NCBI GenBank assembly: GCA_947498325.1
Contig: CANMKE010000004.1
Span: 231,488 to 295,487, forward strand
From: an uncultured Persicobacter sp.
Lineage (GTDB): Bacteria > Bacteroidota > Bacteroidia > Cytophagales > Cyclobacteriaceae
Length of the DNA: 64,000 nucleotides
Direction of reading: 5' to 3'
Position numbers and translations under genes: made by a program. The notes beneath the pieces were generated by a model that searched no databases, was not told the origin of the DNA, and worked only from the letters and a program-made list of their open reading frames with translations. Shown here piece after piece: positions 7,763-15,596 of the stretch. Every line of letters begins with the position of its first letter. Within the stretch, counting starts at the first letter, position 1.

Positions 7763-9445
7763 ATGAGCGATAATAAGATCATCTTTTCAATGTCAGGGGT
7801 AACGAAAACTTACCCTCCACAAAAAACAGTGCTAAAAAACATTCACCTGTCGTTTTTCTACGGTGCCAAAATTGGTGTTTTAGGACTCAACGGTTCTGGT
7901 AAATCGAGCTTATTGCGCATTATCGCAGGGCTTGACACCAACATTCAGGGCGAGGTTGTTTCTGATAAGGAGTACTCGGTAGGTTACCTGGAGCAGGAGC
8001 CTCAGCTTGACCCAAGCAAGACTGTCCGTGAGATTATTGAAGAGGGTGTTCAGGAAATTGTGGATCTTTTGCAGGAATTTGAGGACATCAATGCCAAATT
8101 TGCCGAGCCAGAGATTTTGGAAGATCCAGACAAAATGAATGACCTGATTGTTCGTCAGGGTGAAGTTCAGGAAAAAATCGACCATATGGACGGTTGGAAT
8201 CTGGACAACCGCCTCGAGCGTGCAATGGACGCACTACGCACTCCTCCTTCAGACCAAAAGATTGAAGTTCTTTCTGGTGGTGAGAAGCGCCGTGTGGCTT
8301 TGTGTCGCTTATTGTTGAAAGAGCCTGATGTATTGCTACTCGATGAGCCTACCAACCACTTGGATGCCGAGTCGGTTTACTGGCTGGAGCAGCACTTGCA
8401 GCAATATAAAGGAACCGTAATTGCCGTAACACACGACCGTTACTTCCTTGATAATGTTGCGGGATGGATTCTTGAGCTTGACCGTGGTGAAGGTATTCCA
8501 TGGAAAGGAAACTATTCTTCTTGGTTGGAGCAAAAAGAGAAGCGTTTGGCGCAGGAGAAAAAATCAGAGAGCAAACGTCAGAAAACACTGGAACGCGAGC
8601 TGGAGTGGATCCGTATGTCGCCGAAGGGCCGCCATGCAAAATCCAAGGCACGTATCAACTCTTACGACAAACTGGTTTCGCAGGAAAATGGCGAAAGAGA
8701 GCAGTCGTTGGAGCTTTTCATTCCTGCAGGTCCGCGTTTGGGCTCCAAGGTTATTGAAGCCCATGGTGTATCAAAAGGCTTTGGCGACAAACTATTGTAT
8801 GAAAACCTGGATTTCATGTTGCCACAGGGTGGAATCGTTGGGATCGTAGGTCCTAATGGTGCAGGTAAAACAACGCTATTCAAAATGATCACAGGCCAAC
8901 TTCAGCCTGATGCTGGTACTTTTGAAGTGGGTTCAACGGTAAAAATTGGTTATGTAGATCAAGAGCATGACAATCTTGACCCTGAAAAAACAATATGGGA
9001 AGTGATCTCCGACGGCAATGAATTAATGATGGTAGGCGACAAGGAAGTCAATTCCCGCGCTTATGTTTCTAAATTCAACTTCTCTGGAGGCGAGCAACAA
9101 AAATTGGTGGGCGAACTTTCTGGTGGGCAACGCAACCGCGTACACCTGGCCATGACACTAAAAGAGGGTGCCAACTTACTGCTACTCGATGAACCTACCA
9201 ACGACCTCGACATTAATACCCTTCGTGCACTGGAGGAAGCCCTGAATGAGTTTGGTGGCTGTGCGGTAGTTATTTCTCACGACCGTTGGTTCCTTGACCG
9301 CGTTTGTACACATACTTTGGCTTTTGAGGGAGAATCTCAGGTAAAATGGTTCGAAGGAACTTTCACCGAGTACGAAGAAGACCGAATTAAGCGCATGGGA
9401 GAGCTTCGACCAACGCGTATTAAGTATAAAAAATTGACGAAATAA
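7763..9445 (+). CDS. ettA: Energy-dependent translational throttle protein EttA (ABC-F ATPase)
   Basis: EttA is a cytosolic ABC-F ATPase that binds the ribosomal E site and gates the first elongation steps according to the ATP/ADP ratio. The 560-residue protein has two ABC domains and no membrane segment. Domain 1 has Walker A GLNGSGKSS (41-49), signature LSGGEKRRV and Walker B LLLDEPTNHLD. Domain 2 has Walker A GPNGAGKTT, signature LSGGQRNRV and LLLDEPTNDLD. The linker with RELEWIRMSPKGRHAKSKAR is the EttA-type arm/linker. Length (555-560) and motifs match EttA rather than Uup or vancomycin-type resistance ABC-Fs. It diverges from the DUF349 gene and is followed by two hairpins before rpsT. 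Confidence 0.95.
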   Translation: MSDNKIIFSMSGVTKTYPPQKTVLKNIHLSFFYGAKIGVLGLNGSGKSSLLRIIAGLDTNIQGEVVSDKEYSVGYLEQEPQLDPSKTVREIIEEGVQEIVDLLQEFEDINAKFAEPEILEDPDKMNDLIVRQGEVQEKIDHMDGWNLDNRLERAMDALRTPPSDQKIEVLSGGEKRRVALCRLLLKEPDVLLLDEPTNHLDAESVYWLEQHLQQYKGTVIAVTHDRYFLDNVAGWILELDRGEGIPWKGNYSSWLEQKEKRLAQEKKSESKRQKTLERELEWIRMSPKGRHAKSKARINSYDKLVSQENGEREQSLELFIPAGPRLGSKVIEAHGVSKGFGDKLLYENLDFMLPQGGIVGIVGPNGAGKTTLFKMITGQLQPDAGTFEVGSTVKIGYVDQEHDNLDPEKTIWEVISDGNELMMVGDKEVNSRAYVSKFNFSGGEQQKLVGELSGGQRNRVHLAMTLKEGANLLLLDEPTNDLDINTLRALEEALNEFGGCAVVISHDRWFLDRVCTHTLAFEGESQVKWFEGTFTEYEEDRIKRMGELRPTRIKYKKLTK

Positions 9446-9462
9446 TTTATTTCGAAAAAAGA

Positions 9463-9487
9463 TGTTCCTCTATTTTGAGGAACATTT
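9463..9487 (+). terminator. Hairpin after ettA, weak terminator
   Basis: TGTTCCTC (9463-9470) pairs with GAGGAACA (9477-9484). The T run after it is short and interrupted, so termination is uncertain; a better hairpin follows at 9529. Confidence 0.45.
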
Positions 9488-9528
9488 GCTCCTTTTCTGG
9501 AGTATTTAACACTAACTTAAACATTTTC

Positions 9529-9556
9529 AAGGTGAAACCGAGCTTCACCTTTTTTT
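9529..9556 (+). terminator. Rho-independent terminator upstream of rpsT
   Basis: AAGGTGAA (9529-9536) pairs with TTCACCTT (9544-9551), followed by a seven-T run. It isolates rpsT from ettA transcription. Confidence 0.8.
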
Positions 9557-9572
9557 CTTCCGATTGTTATCC

Positions 9573-9580
9573 TATCTTTG
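9573..9580 (+). promoter_or_regulatory. Second candidate -7 box upstream of rpsT
   Basis: TATCTTTG fits TAnnTTTG. It lies just after the terminator at 9529-9556 and about 80 bases before the consensus promoter at 9630-9661; its -33 region (TTTC/TTTT) is weaker. Confidence 0.35.
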
Positions 9581-9629
9581 CGCAACTCTTACGGAATTGC
9601 AAGAAAGGAAATTTATTTTCCGCAGTTTA

Positions 9630-9661
9630 TTTGACTAACAATCTCGAAAACACTACATTTG
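9630..9661 (+). promoter_or_regulatory. Consensus Bacteroidota promoter of rpsT
   Basis: TTTG (9630-9633, within TTTGAC), a 20-base spacer and TACATTTG (9654-9661) match the -33/-7 consensus of the Bacteroidota primary sigma factor fully. The predicted start lies near 9669, giving a leader of nearly 50 bases to the rpsT ATG. Confidence 0.65.
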
Positions 9662-9716
9662 CAGTCCTGTATTTCGAAGAGGAAAAAACAATTAAAAAAA
9701 AATATATAAGTAAAGC

Positions 9717-9968
9717 ATGGCAAATCATAAGTCAGCGTTGAAGAGAATCCGTTCCAACAACGCAAAACGTTTGAGAAACAGATATCAATTGAAATCTACT
9801 CGTACTTTTATCAAAAAATTGAGAGGTTCTAAAGATGCTGCTGAAGCTCAAGAATTGTTCGTAAAAGTAGTTTCAATGATTGATAAGCTTGCTAAGCGTA
9901 ACATCATTCACAAAAACAAAGCCGCTAACAACAAATCGAAGTTGGCGAAATTTGTGAACAGCTTATAA
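9717..9968 (+). CDS. rpsT: 30S ribosomal protein S20
   Basis: S20 is a primary 16S rRNA-binding protein of the small ribosomal subunit. The 83-residue, very basic protein starts MANHKSALKRIRSN, the canonical S20 N-terminus, and has the conserved IIHKNKAANNKSKLAKFVNSL-like tail. It is a single-gene transcript, with a consensus promoter upstream and a strong terminator 12 bases after the stop. Confidence 0.97.
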   Translation: MANHKSALKRIRSNNAKRLRNRYQLKSTRTFIKKLRGSKDAAEAQELFVKVVSMIDKLAKRNIIHKNKAANNKSKLAKFVNSL

Positions 9969-9980
9969 GATACTTAAGAA

Positions 9981-10009
9981 AACCTCGCTACAAATAGTGA
10001 GGTTTTTTT
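9981..10009 (+). terminator. Terminator of rpsT
   Basis: AACCTCGCTA pairs with TAGTGAGGTT (9981-9990 with 9995-10004, one G-T pair) and runs into seven T. Confidence 0.85.
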
Positions 10010-10090
10010 GTATCCAGTCCATTTTGGTACTTCAGCAAAACCAACATTTCTGAAGGATTTTCTTTTACCCAATAAAGAAAATGCAAACCT

Positions 10091-10789
10091 ATGGACTACC
10101 CACAAACCCCAAACCCGATCAGTAACTGGGCCGAAGAAGATCGCCCAAGAGAGAAAATGCTACACATCGGCAGGCAAAACCTCAGCAATGCCGAACTGAT
10201 CGCGATCCTGCTTGGCTCTGGCAGCAGAAACAAATCTGCCGTTGATCTTTCCAAAGAAATCCTGCAAGCGAACAACAACAGCCTCTATGAATTAGGCAAA
10301 TGCTCCGTGGCCGACCTGACCAAATTCAACGGCATGGGACCAGCAAAAGCCATCACGTTATTGGCTGCCATGGAACTTGGCCGCAGACGAAAAGCCGAAA
10401 CCATCCAAAAGAAGCCTGTTATCAAGAGCGCTAAAGACGCCCATCAGGTATTGACACCCTACCTTACAGACTTACCCCACGAAGAATTCTGGCTCCTTTG
10501 CCTCAATCGGGCAAACCATGTAACAAAAGCCTTGCGCATCAGCGAAGGCGGCATGACGGGCACTGTTGCCGACCCGAAGAAAATCTTCCTGAAAGCCCTT
10601 GAAATGCAGGCCGCCAGCATTATTATTGCTCACAACCACCCCTCAGGCAATACAACACCAAGCGAGGCCGATCTCAAAATCACCAAGAAAATCAAAGAAG
10701 GCGGTCAGCTACTTGACCTCCCGATCCTTGACCACCTGATCATCACCGACCACACCTACCTCTCCTTTGCCGATGAAGGCTTACTCTAA
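10091..10789 (+). CDS. radC: RadC/YicR family JAB1-MPN metalloprotein
   Basis: The 232-residue protein starts with a helix-hairpin-helix-like region (LSNAELIAILLGSGS, NGMGPAKAITLLAAMELGRR) and ends with a JAB/MPN+ domain. The zinc motif is complete: an upstream Glu, then HNHPSGNTTPSEADL near residues 178-192. Members are usually labelled DNA repair protein RadC, but the original repair role was withdrawn in E. coli and the biochemical function remains uncertain. In Bacteroidota such genes can be chromosomal housekeeping or sit on mobile elements; here the neighbours are housekeeping genes. The ATG at 10091 gives the usual NWAEEDRPREKM N-terminus. Confidence 0.92.
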   Translation: MDYPQTPNPISNWAEEDRPREKMLHIGRQNLSNAELIAILLGSGSRNKSAVDLSKEILQANNNSLYELGKCSVADLTKFNGMGPAKAITLLAAMELGRRRKAETIQKKPVIKSAKDAHQVLTPYLTDLPHEEFWLLCLNRANHVTKALRISEGGMTGTVADPKKIFLKALEMQAASIIIAHNHPSGNTTPSEADLKITKKIKEGGQLLDLPILDHLIITDHTYLSFADEGLL

Positions 10790-10860
10790 GCCTGAAACTC
10801 CCATTAAATGTGAAATCTTGCCCACAAGACTCCAATTTCATCCGATATAATCTTCAGCAC

Positions 10861-10890
10861 AAAAAAATCCCACCTTAAAAAAAGTGGGAT
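10861..10890 (-). terminator. Terminator of the TPR gene
   Basis: On the minus strand ATCCCAC pairs with GTGGGAT (10867-10873 with 10884-10890) and leads into seven T. Confidence 0.8.
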
Positions 10891-10918
10891 GCTTATGCTT
10901 TATTGAAAATCAGTGTAA

Positions 10919-11503
10919 TTACCACGACAACACCAAGGCCGTCCAAATTGCCAAAGGAACCACCGTCCCCAGAACAACCTCAGTCGTTCGCGCATTACGA
11001 TAAGCACGCTCCTGCGACTGTTGCGCGGCAAGCTGCGCATTTTGGGCATCGATCTCCTGCTGACGCGCAGTGAAATACTGATTTAATTTTTTCTTATAGG
11101 CTTTTGCTTCCTGATTCGATGGGTAATCCACCAAATAGGTGTCGATATCCGACTGCGACTGCTCATATTCACCAATATGGTAAAGGGCAATTCCCCGAAG
11201 GAAAAATACCTCTTTTTTATAAGGCTGACGTTCGGCCACATAATCGAGGTCTTCAATTGCCCCCTCGAAATCCCCAACCTGCAAGCGCGTCGCGCCCCGA
11301 TCAAGGTGAATTGCCGTATAGTAAGGCATAATTTCAATTGCCTTGGAAAAAGAAGCGATCGCCTCTTTATATTTTTTTTCCTTCGCCAGCTCACGACCTT
11401 CTTGGTGATACTGCTGATATTCTTCCACACCCTGCGCAAAAGCCACACTCACACACAGTAGCGTCAGGAAGAAAGTAATCGCAATATTTTTACCTTGTTT
11501 CAT
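10919..11503 (-). CDS. Secreted TPR-repeat protein with C-terminal membrane segment
   Basis: The start at 11503 is chosen because it places a signal peptide (MKQGKNIAITFFLTLLCVSV, then AFAQ) at the N-terminus; the frame extends 15 codons further upstream. The mature protein has about three tetratricopeptide repeats (units beginning YHQEGRELAKEKKYKEAI, IHLDRGATRLQVGDFEGA and VFFLRGIALYHIGEYEQ), then a Gln/Ala-rich helix. It ends in a hydrophobic segment TTEVVLGTVVPLAIWTALVLSW. TPR proteins are scaffolds, so the partner is unknown. It diverges from the DUF1684 gene with 58 bases between starts. Confidence 0.75.
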   Translation of the reverse strand: MKQGKNIAITFFLTLLCVSVAFAQGVEEYQQYHQEGRELAKEKKYKEAIASFSKAIEIMPYYTAIHLDRGATRLQVGDFEGAIEDLDYVAERQPYKKEVFFLRGIALYHIGEYEQSQSDIDTYLVDYPSNQEAKAYKKKLNQYFTARQQEIDAQNAQLAAQQSQERAYRNARTTEVVLGTVVPLAIWTALVLSW

Positions 11504-11561
11504 TGGTCTTCTACTATATTTACCTTTAAACAACAAAAATCTTACCATAATATCTAACCAA

Positions 11562-12182
11562 ATGGCTAAAAAAATATCCTACATTGTACTATCGATAGTC
11601 GTTATTGGTATTTTACTGTATAGCTTTCAGCCCTCAGATCAATTTAAGTTACCTGAGCACTATCTTGAATTAGTTCAGCAGCACCGAAAAAATCAAAATA
11701 ATTTTTTCAGAACCAATAAAAGCTCCCCTCTTTCTATTAACGCAAAAAAGGCGTTTCAGGGCTTAAAATATTTTGATATCGACCCCAGCTTCAGGGGCAT
11801 TTGCCGCCTTGAACACACCCCCAATGCCGCAATCATGAGGCTCAACACCTCCTCGGGAAAAATCAAGGAATACAAGCCTTACGCAACGTTACACTTCAAA
11901 CTATCGGGCAAAGAACTACAACTACTCGCGCTTCAGCCCCTCACGCACCCCGACATGCTTTTTGTTCCGTTTACCGACCAAACCACAGGCTTCGACACCT
12001 ATGGCGCCGGCCGATACCTCGAACTCCCCATGCCGGATGGCGATCAGATGGTGCTTGACTTCAACTATGCCTTTAATCCCTACTGCGCATTTTCCGATGG
12101 ATACTCCTGCCCTCAGCCCCCCCAGGAAAATTTTCTGAATCTTAAAATTACCGCAGGAGAAAAAAGCCCAAAAAAGCATTAA
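11562..12182 (+). CDS. DUF1684 family protein, N-terminal membrane anchor
   Basis: This 206-residue protein has one N-terminal hydrophobic helix (about 5-22) and then a DUF1684 domain. The family blocks YATLHFKLSGKELQLLAL, LFVPFTDQTTGFDTYGAGRYL and the C-terminal LDFNYAFNPYCAFSDGYSCPQPP with two Cys are all present. Family members are widespread in Bacteroidota and Actinobacteria, with no established function. Anchored by its N-terminus, the domain probably faces the periplasm. It diverges from the TPR gene and is followed by a promoter region for pheT. Confidence 0.82.
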   Translation: MAKKISYIVLSIVVIGILLYSFQPSDQFKLPEHYLELVQQHRKNQNNFFRTNKSSPLSINAKKAFQGLKYFDIDPSFRGICRLEHTPNAAIMRLNTSSGKIKEYKPYATLHFKLSGKELQLLALQPLTHPDMLFVPFTDQTTGFDTYGAGRYLELPMPDGDQMVLDFNYAFNPYCAFSDGYSCPQPPQENFLNLKITAGEKSPKKH

Positions 12183-12292
12183 CCAAGCTGATTTCCACAA
12201 AAACAGCCCGCCAATTCCCGAAAAATAGGCGTCAGAAATATTCTTCCAAAGAAAAAACGGCGCTTCACATTATTAATAACGGCGGAATCTAT

Positions 12293-12300
12293 TAATTTTG
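12293..12300 (+). promoter_or_regulatory. Candidate -7 box for pheT
   Basis: TAATTTTG matches TAnnTTTG and would give a leader of about 30 bases. No TTTG is seen at the usual -33 distance. Confidence 0.4.
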
Positions 12301-12337
12301 TTCTCAAGTACATCTATATATAGAAGAGCATTTTCTT

Positions 12338-14743
12338 ATGAAAATATCAGTTAACTGGCTAAAAGAATATATCAATATAAATCTTGCTACGGAAGCTTTG
12401 GGCGATGCCCTTACTGCTGGTGGCTTGGAAGTTGAAGGTTTGGAGACTATTGAATCCGTAAAGGGTGGTCTTCAAGGCGTTGTCATTGGTGAAGTTTTGA
12501 CTTGTGAGAAGCACCCAGGTGCCGACAAGCTTAACAAAACAACGGTAGATTTAGGCGATGGGAACATTGCCCCAATCGTATGTGGAGCGCCAAATGTGGC
12601 GGCAGGCCAAAAGGTTGTGGTGGCAACAGTAGGTACCACTTTATACCCTGACGGTGGCGAAGGCTTCAAAATCAAAAAAGCAAAAATCCGTGGTGAAGTT
12701 TCCATGGGGATGATCTGTGCCGAGGACGAACTGGGCTTGGGCGTATCGCATGACGGCATTATGGTTTTAACCACCGACCTGCCTAATGGAACACCTGCTG
12801 CGGACTATTTTAAGCTGAAAAGCGAAGAGGTTTTCGAAATTGGACTGACACCAAACCGCGCAGATGCGGCTTCGCATGTTGGTACTGCCCGCGACATCGT
12901 TGCCCTTACAGGAGAAACCTTGCGCATGCCTAATATCGAGGCTTTCAAAATCGACAACCACGACCTCCCAATGGAAGTGATCGTTGAAGATCAAGCAGCT
13001 TGCCCTCGATACAGCGGATTGACCATCTCTGGAGTAACGGTTAAAGAATCACCAGAGTGGTTGAAAACCCGCCTGACTTCTATTGGCCTTGCACCGATTA
13101 ACAATATTGTGGATGTAACCAACTTCGTATTACACGAGCTGGGGCAGCCATTGCATGCTTTTGATGCCGCTGAGGTTACTGGTAACAAAGTTATTGTTAA
13201 GAAAATGGTCGAAGGCACCGAGTTCATCACCTTGGATGGTGAAACCCGCAAGCTTTCTGCTCAGGATCTGATGATCGCCAATGAAACAGCACCAATGTGT
13301 ATCGCAGGGGTATTTGGTGGCGCACAATCAGGCGTTTCTGATAACACTACGAACATCTTCCTTGAGAGTGCTTACTTCAGCCCTGACTCCGTGCGAAAAA
13401 CAGCACAGCGTCATACCCTGAAAACAGATGCCTCTTTCCGATTTGAGCGCGGAACAGATCCTAACATGACTGTTTTTGCACTGAAACGCGCAGCATTGCT
13501 GATTCAGGAAGTTGCTGGGGGAAGTATCAGCTCTGAAATTACAGACATTTACCCTGAGCCAATTCAGGATTTTGTAATTCCTGTAACTTACGCTTACATC
13601 AATAAGCTTATCGGTATTGAAATTCCTAAAGAGCGCATTCAAAAAATCCTGACCGATTTGGAGATCAAGTTGGAGGCACTCACGGAGGAAGGCTTCACGG
13701 CAATCGTTCCACCATACCGAGTAGATGTTACCCGCCCTGCAGATATCGTAGAAGAGGTTTTACGGATCTACGGTTTGGATAATATCCCGCTTGATGATTT
13801 CTCTGGCGCAGACTATCTGGCTGATTTCCCTATTAAGGACAAGCAAAATAACGAACGTAAAGTTGCTGAAATCCTAAGTGCGAATGGTTTCTTTGAGATC
13901 ATGACCAACTCCATCACCAATTCCAACTACACCGCAGAGGTTAAGCCTGAGGAGCAGGTAAAAATCTTGAATTACCTCAGTGAGGATTTAGATGTGATGC
14001 GTCAGCAAATGGTTTTCAACTTTTTGGAAGTGGTGGCTCGCAACAGCAACCGCCAGCAAAAAGACCTGAAGATTTATGAGTTTGGAAATACCTACTTCAA
14101 AAAAGAAGAAGGTTATACCCAAAACAGCCGCTTGGCCATGGCCATGACGGGTAACTTTGAGGCTGAAAACTGGGTAGCCAGCAGCCGAGCGGTAACTTTC
14201 CATGATTTGGCATCGCACCTGACGAAAATTTTGGAGATGTTCAACATCACCAAAGTAAAAACAGAGCAGTTCAGCAACGATATTTTTGCTTATGGCTTAA
14301 CCGTAGGTACAAGAAAGCAAGCATTGGGCTATATTGGCCTGGTGGATCCTGCCTTGGCCAAACAGTTTAATATCAAAGAGGAAGTTTTCTTTGCTGATTT
14401 GGATTGGGATGCGATCATGGAACTGATCAGCAACGACATCGTTTTCGAAGCTGTTTCAAAATTCCCTGCCGTACGCCGCGACCTTTCGTTGGTCATCGAC
14501 CAATCGGTGAGCTTCTCCCAAATTATGGAAGTAGCCAAGAAAAGCAGCAATAATTTGATCACCAACATCAATTGTTTTGATGTTTATGAAGGAGATAAAA
14601 TTGAGGCTGGAAAGAAAGCTTACGCGCTGTCTTTCACCCTACAAGACAAAAATAAGACCCTTAACGACAAGGTCATTGATAAAACAATGAACAAATTGCA
14701 GGTCAATTTTGAAAAACAATTAGGAGCGGTGATCCGTAAATAA
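12338..14743 (+). CDS. pheT: Phenylalanine--tRNA ligase beta subunit
   Basis: PheT is the beta subunit of the (alpha-beta)2 synthetase that charges tRNA-Phe. The 801-residue protein shows, in order: the N-terminal MKISVNWLKEYI block; the OB/EMAP-like tRNA-binding domain (about 40-150, with HPGADKLNKTTVD); B3/B4 domains with GLTPNRADAASHVGTARD and NIVDVTNFVLHELGQPLHAFD; the B5 domain; the catalytic-like core; and the C-terminal FDX-ACB anticodon-binding fold with PAVRRDLSLVI. The pheS gene is not adjacent, as is common in Bacteroidota. The downstream hairpin and a new start region suggest that the zapA-rny group is transcribed separately. Confidence 0.97.
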   Translation: MKISVNWLKEYININLATEALGDALTAGGLEVEGLETIESVKGGLQGVVIGEVLTCEKHPGADKLNKTTVDLGDGNIAPIVCGAPNVAAGQKVVVATVGTTLYPDGGEGFKIKKAKIRGEVSMGMICAEDELGLGVSHDGIMVLTTDLPNGTPAADYFKLKSEEVFEIGLTPNRADAASHVGTARDIVALTGETLRMPNIEAFKIDNHDLPMEVIVEDQAACPRYSGLTISGVTVKESPEWLKTRLTSIGLAPINNIVDVTNFVLHELGQPLHAFDAAEVTGNKVIVKKMVEGTEFITLDGETRKLSAQDLMIANETAPMCIAGVFGGAQSGVSDNTTNIFLESAYFSPDSVRKTAQRHTLKTDASFRFERGTDPNMTVFALKRAALLIQEVAGGSISSEITDIYPEPIQDFVIPVTYAYINKLIGIEIPKERIQKILTDLEIKLEALTEEGFTAIVPPYRVDVTRPADIVEEVLRIYGLDNIPLDDFSGADYLADFPIKDKQNNERKVAEILSANGFFEIMTNSITNSNYTAEVKPEEQVKILNYLSEDLDVMRQQMVFNFLEVVARNSNRQQKDLKIYEFGNTYFKKEEGYTQNSRLAMAMTGNFEAENWVASSRAVTFHDLASHLTKILEMFNITKVKTEQFSNDIFAYGLTVGTRKQALGYIGLVDPALAKQFNIKEEVFFADLDWDAIMELISNDIVFEAVSKFPAVRRDLSLVIDQSVSFSQIMEVAKKSSNNLITNINCFDVYEGDKIEAGKKAYALSFTLQDKNKTLNDKVIDKTMNKLQVNFEKQLGAVIRK

Positions 14744-14769
14744 AGCCTGTTTTAAAAGAAATTATTTTC

Positions 14770-14801
14770 AAGCAGTAGCCTATTTTTTTTCGCTACTGCT
14801 T
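14770..14801 (+). terminator. Hairpin after pheT
   Basis: AAGCAGTAGC pairs perfectly with GCTACTGCTT (14770-14779 with 14792-14801). The loop is T-rich, but no long T run follows the stem, so it may be a weak terminator. Confidence 0.45.
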
Positions 14802-14920
14802 TGAATTACCTTTAATGTTTCTGTATTTTTAGAAACAGAAATATAATCTTCGGATTATTACATTATAATTAATTCATAAATCTGAAATCTCCGTCTTAAC
14901 TGCTGACTGGTAATCCACAT

Positions 14921-15217
14921 ATGTTGAACAAAAAGATTCATAGTGACCTCCAAGCCATGGAGCGAAAAGTGAGACTCTTACTCGCAGAACATCAACAACT
15001 CAAACAAGAGGTGTCGGAACTGCGTGCGGAAAATCATACGCTTCAACAGGCGGTACAAGCTAAGGATGAGCAGATTTCCGATTTCAAAAACCAAATAAAT
15101 ATAAGTACAATTGCAGGTAACCTAAAGGATGGTGTTTTGGATACATCTGGCCTGAAAGTACTGATAGATGAATATATTTCGGAACTGGATAAGTGCGTAA
15201 CGCATTTAAGCAAATAA
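14921..15217 (+). CDS. Short coiled-coil protein upstream of zapA (ZapB-like by shape)
   Basis: The 98-residue cytosolic protein is mostly a heptad coiled coil (about residues 8-60, AMERKVRLLLAEHQQLKQEV then LRAENHTLQQAV). It ends with a conserved-looking LKVLIDEYISELDKCVTHLSK tail. I recognise no named family beyond resemblance in size and heptads to division coiled coils such as ZapB. It ends 2 bases before the zapA start and is clearly co-transcribed with zapA, probably also rny, so a role with ZapA at the division ring is a reasonable inference, unproven. Confidence 0.65.
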   Translation: MLNKKIHSDLQAMERKVRLLLAEHQQLKQEVSELRAENHTLQQAVQAKDEQISDFKNQINISTIAGNLKDGVLDTSGLKVLIDEYISELDKCVTHLSK

Positions 15218-15219
15218 TT

Positions 15220-15492
15220 ATGGGGGACTTATCGATCAAAATTAAAATCGCTGACCGAGAATACCCTATGAGGGTCGCCGAGAGCGACGTAAATAAGGTT
15301 CAGAAGGTTGCGGAGCTTATCAACAACCAGATCAACGATTACCGCAGCAAATACCGCTGCGATGACCGCCAGGATCTTTTAGCAATGGTTGTTTTTGATG
15401 CTTTAATGAACCAAGTTGAAAGTCATGAGTACGAAAGTACCATCGACCAAAAGGTAAGCTTCCTAAACGAACTACTGGACAATAACTTATGA
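15220..15492 (+). CDS. zapA: Cell division protein ZapA
   Basis: ZapA binds FtsZ and bundles its filaments at the division site. The 90-residue protein shows the family pattern: an N-terminal beta region (IKIKIADREYPMRVAESD), then a helix with VQKVAELINNQINDYRSKY, and a C-terminal coiled coil. The ATG at 15220 is preferred over an upstream in-frame GTG at 15193 because the GTG lies inside the preceding gene, and ATG follows that gene's stop by 2 bases. It sits between the coiled-coil gene and rny. Confidence 0.88.
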   Translation: MGDLSIKIKIADREYPMRVAESDVNKVQKVAELINNQINDYRSKYRCDDRQDLLAMVVFDALMNQVESHEYESTIDQKVSFLNELLDNNL

Positions 15493-15596
15493 TCAGACAA
15501 AACTGACCACGACATATATATTTTTTTTCAGCACTCACAAGCCAAGAACCCTATCCCTCATCACCCAACCATTAGAGCTGCTAAAACGATACGCTA

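Noticed and set aside
10091..10789. RadC as a marker of an integrated mobile element.
   Set aside because: The neighbours on both sides are housekeeping genes and no integrase, repeat border or attachment site is visible.
15493..15596. A 6S RNA gene after zapA, as in enterobacteria.
   Set aside because: The gap is only 104 bases and no long bulged duplex typical of 6S RNA can be drawn.
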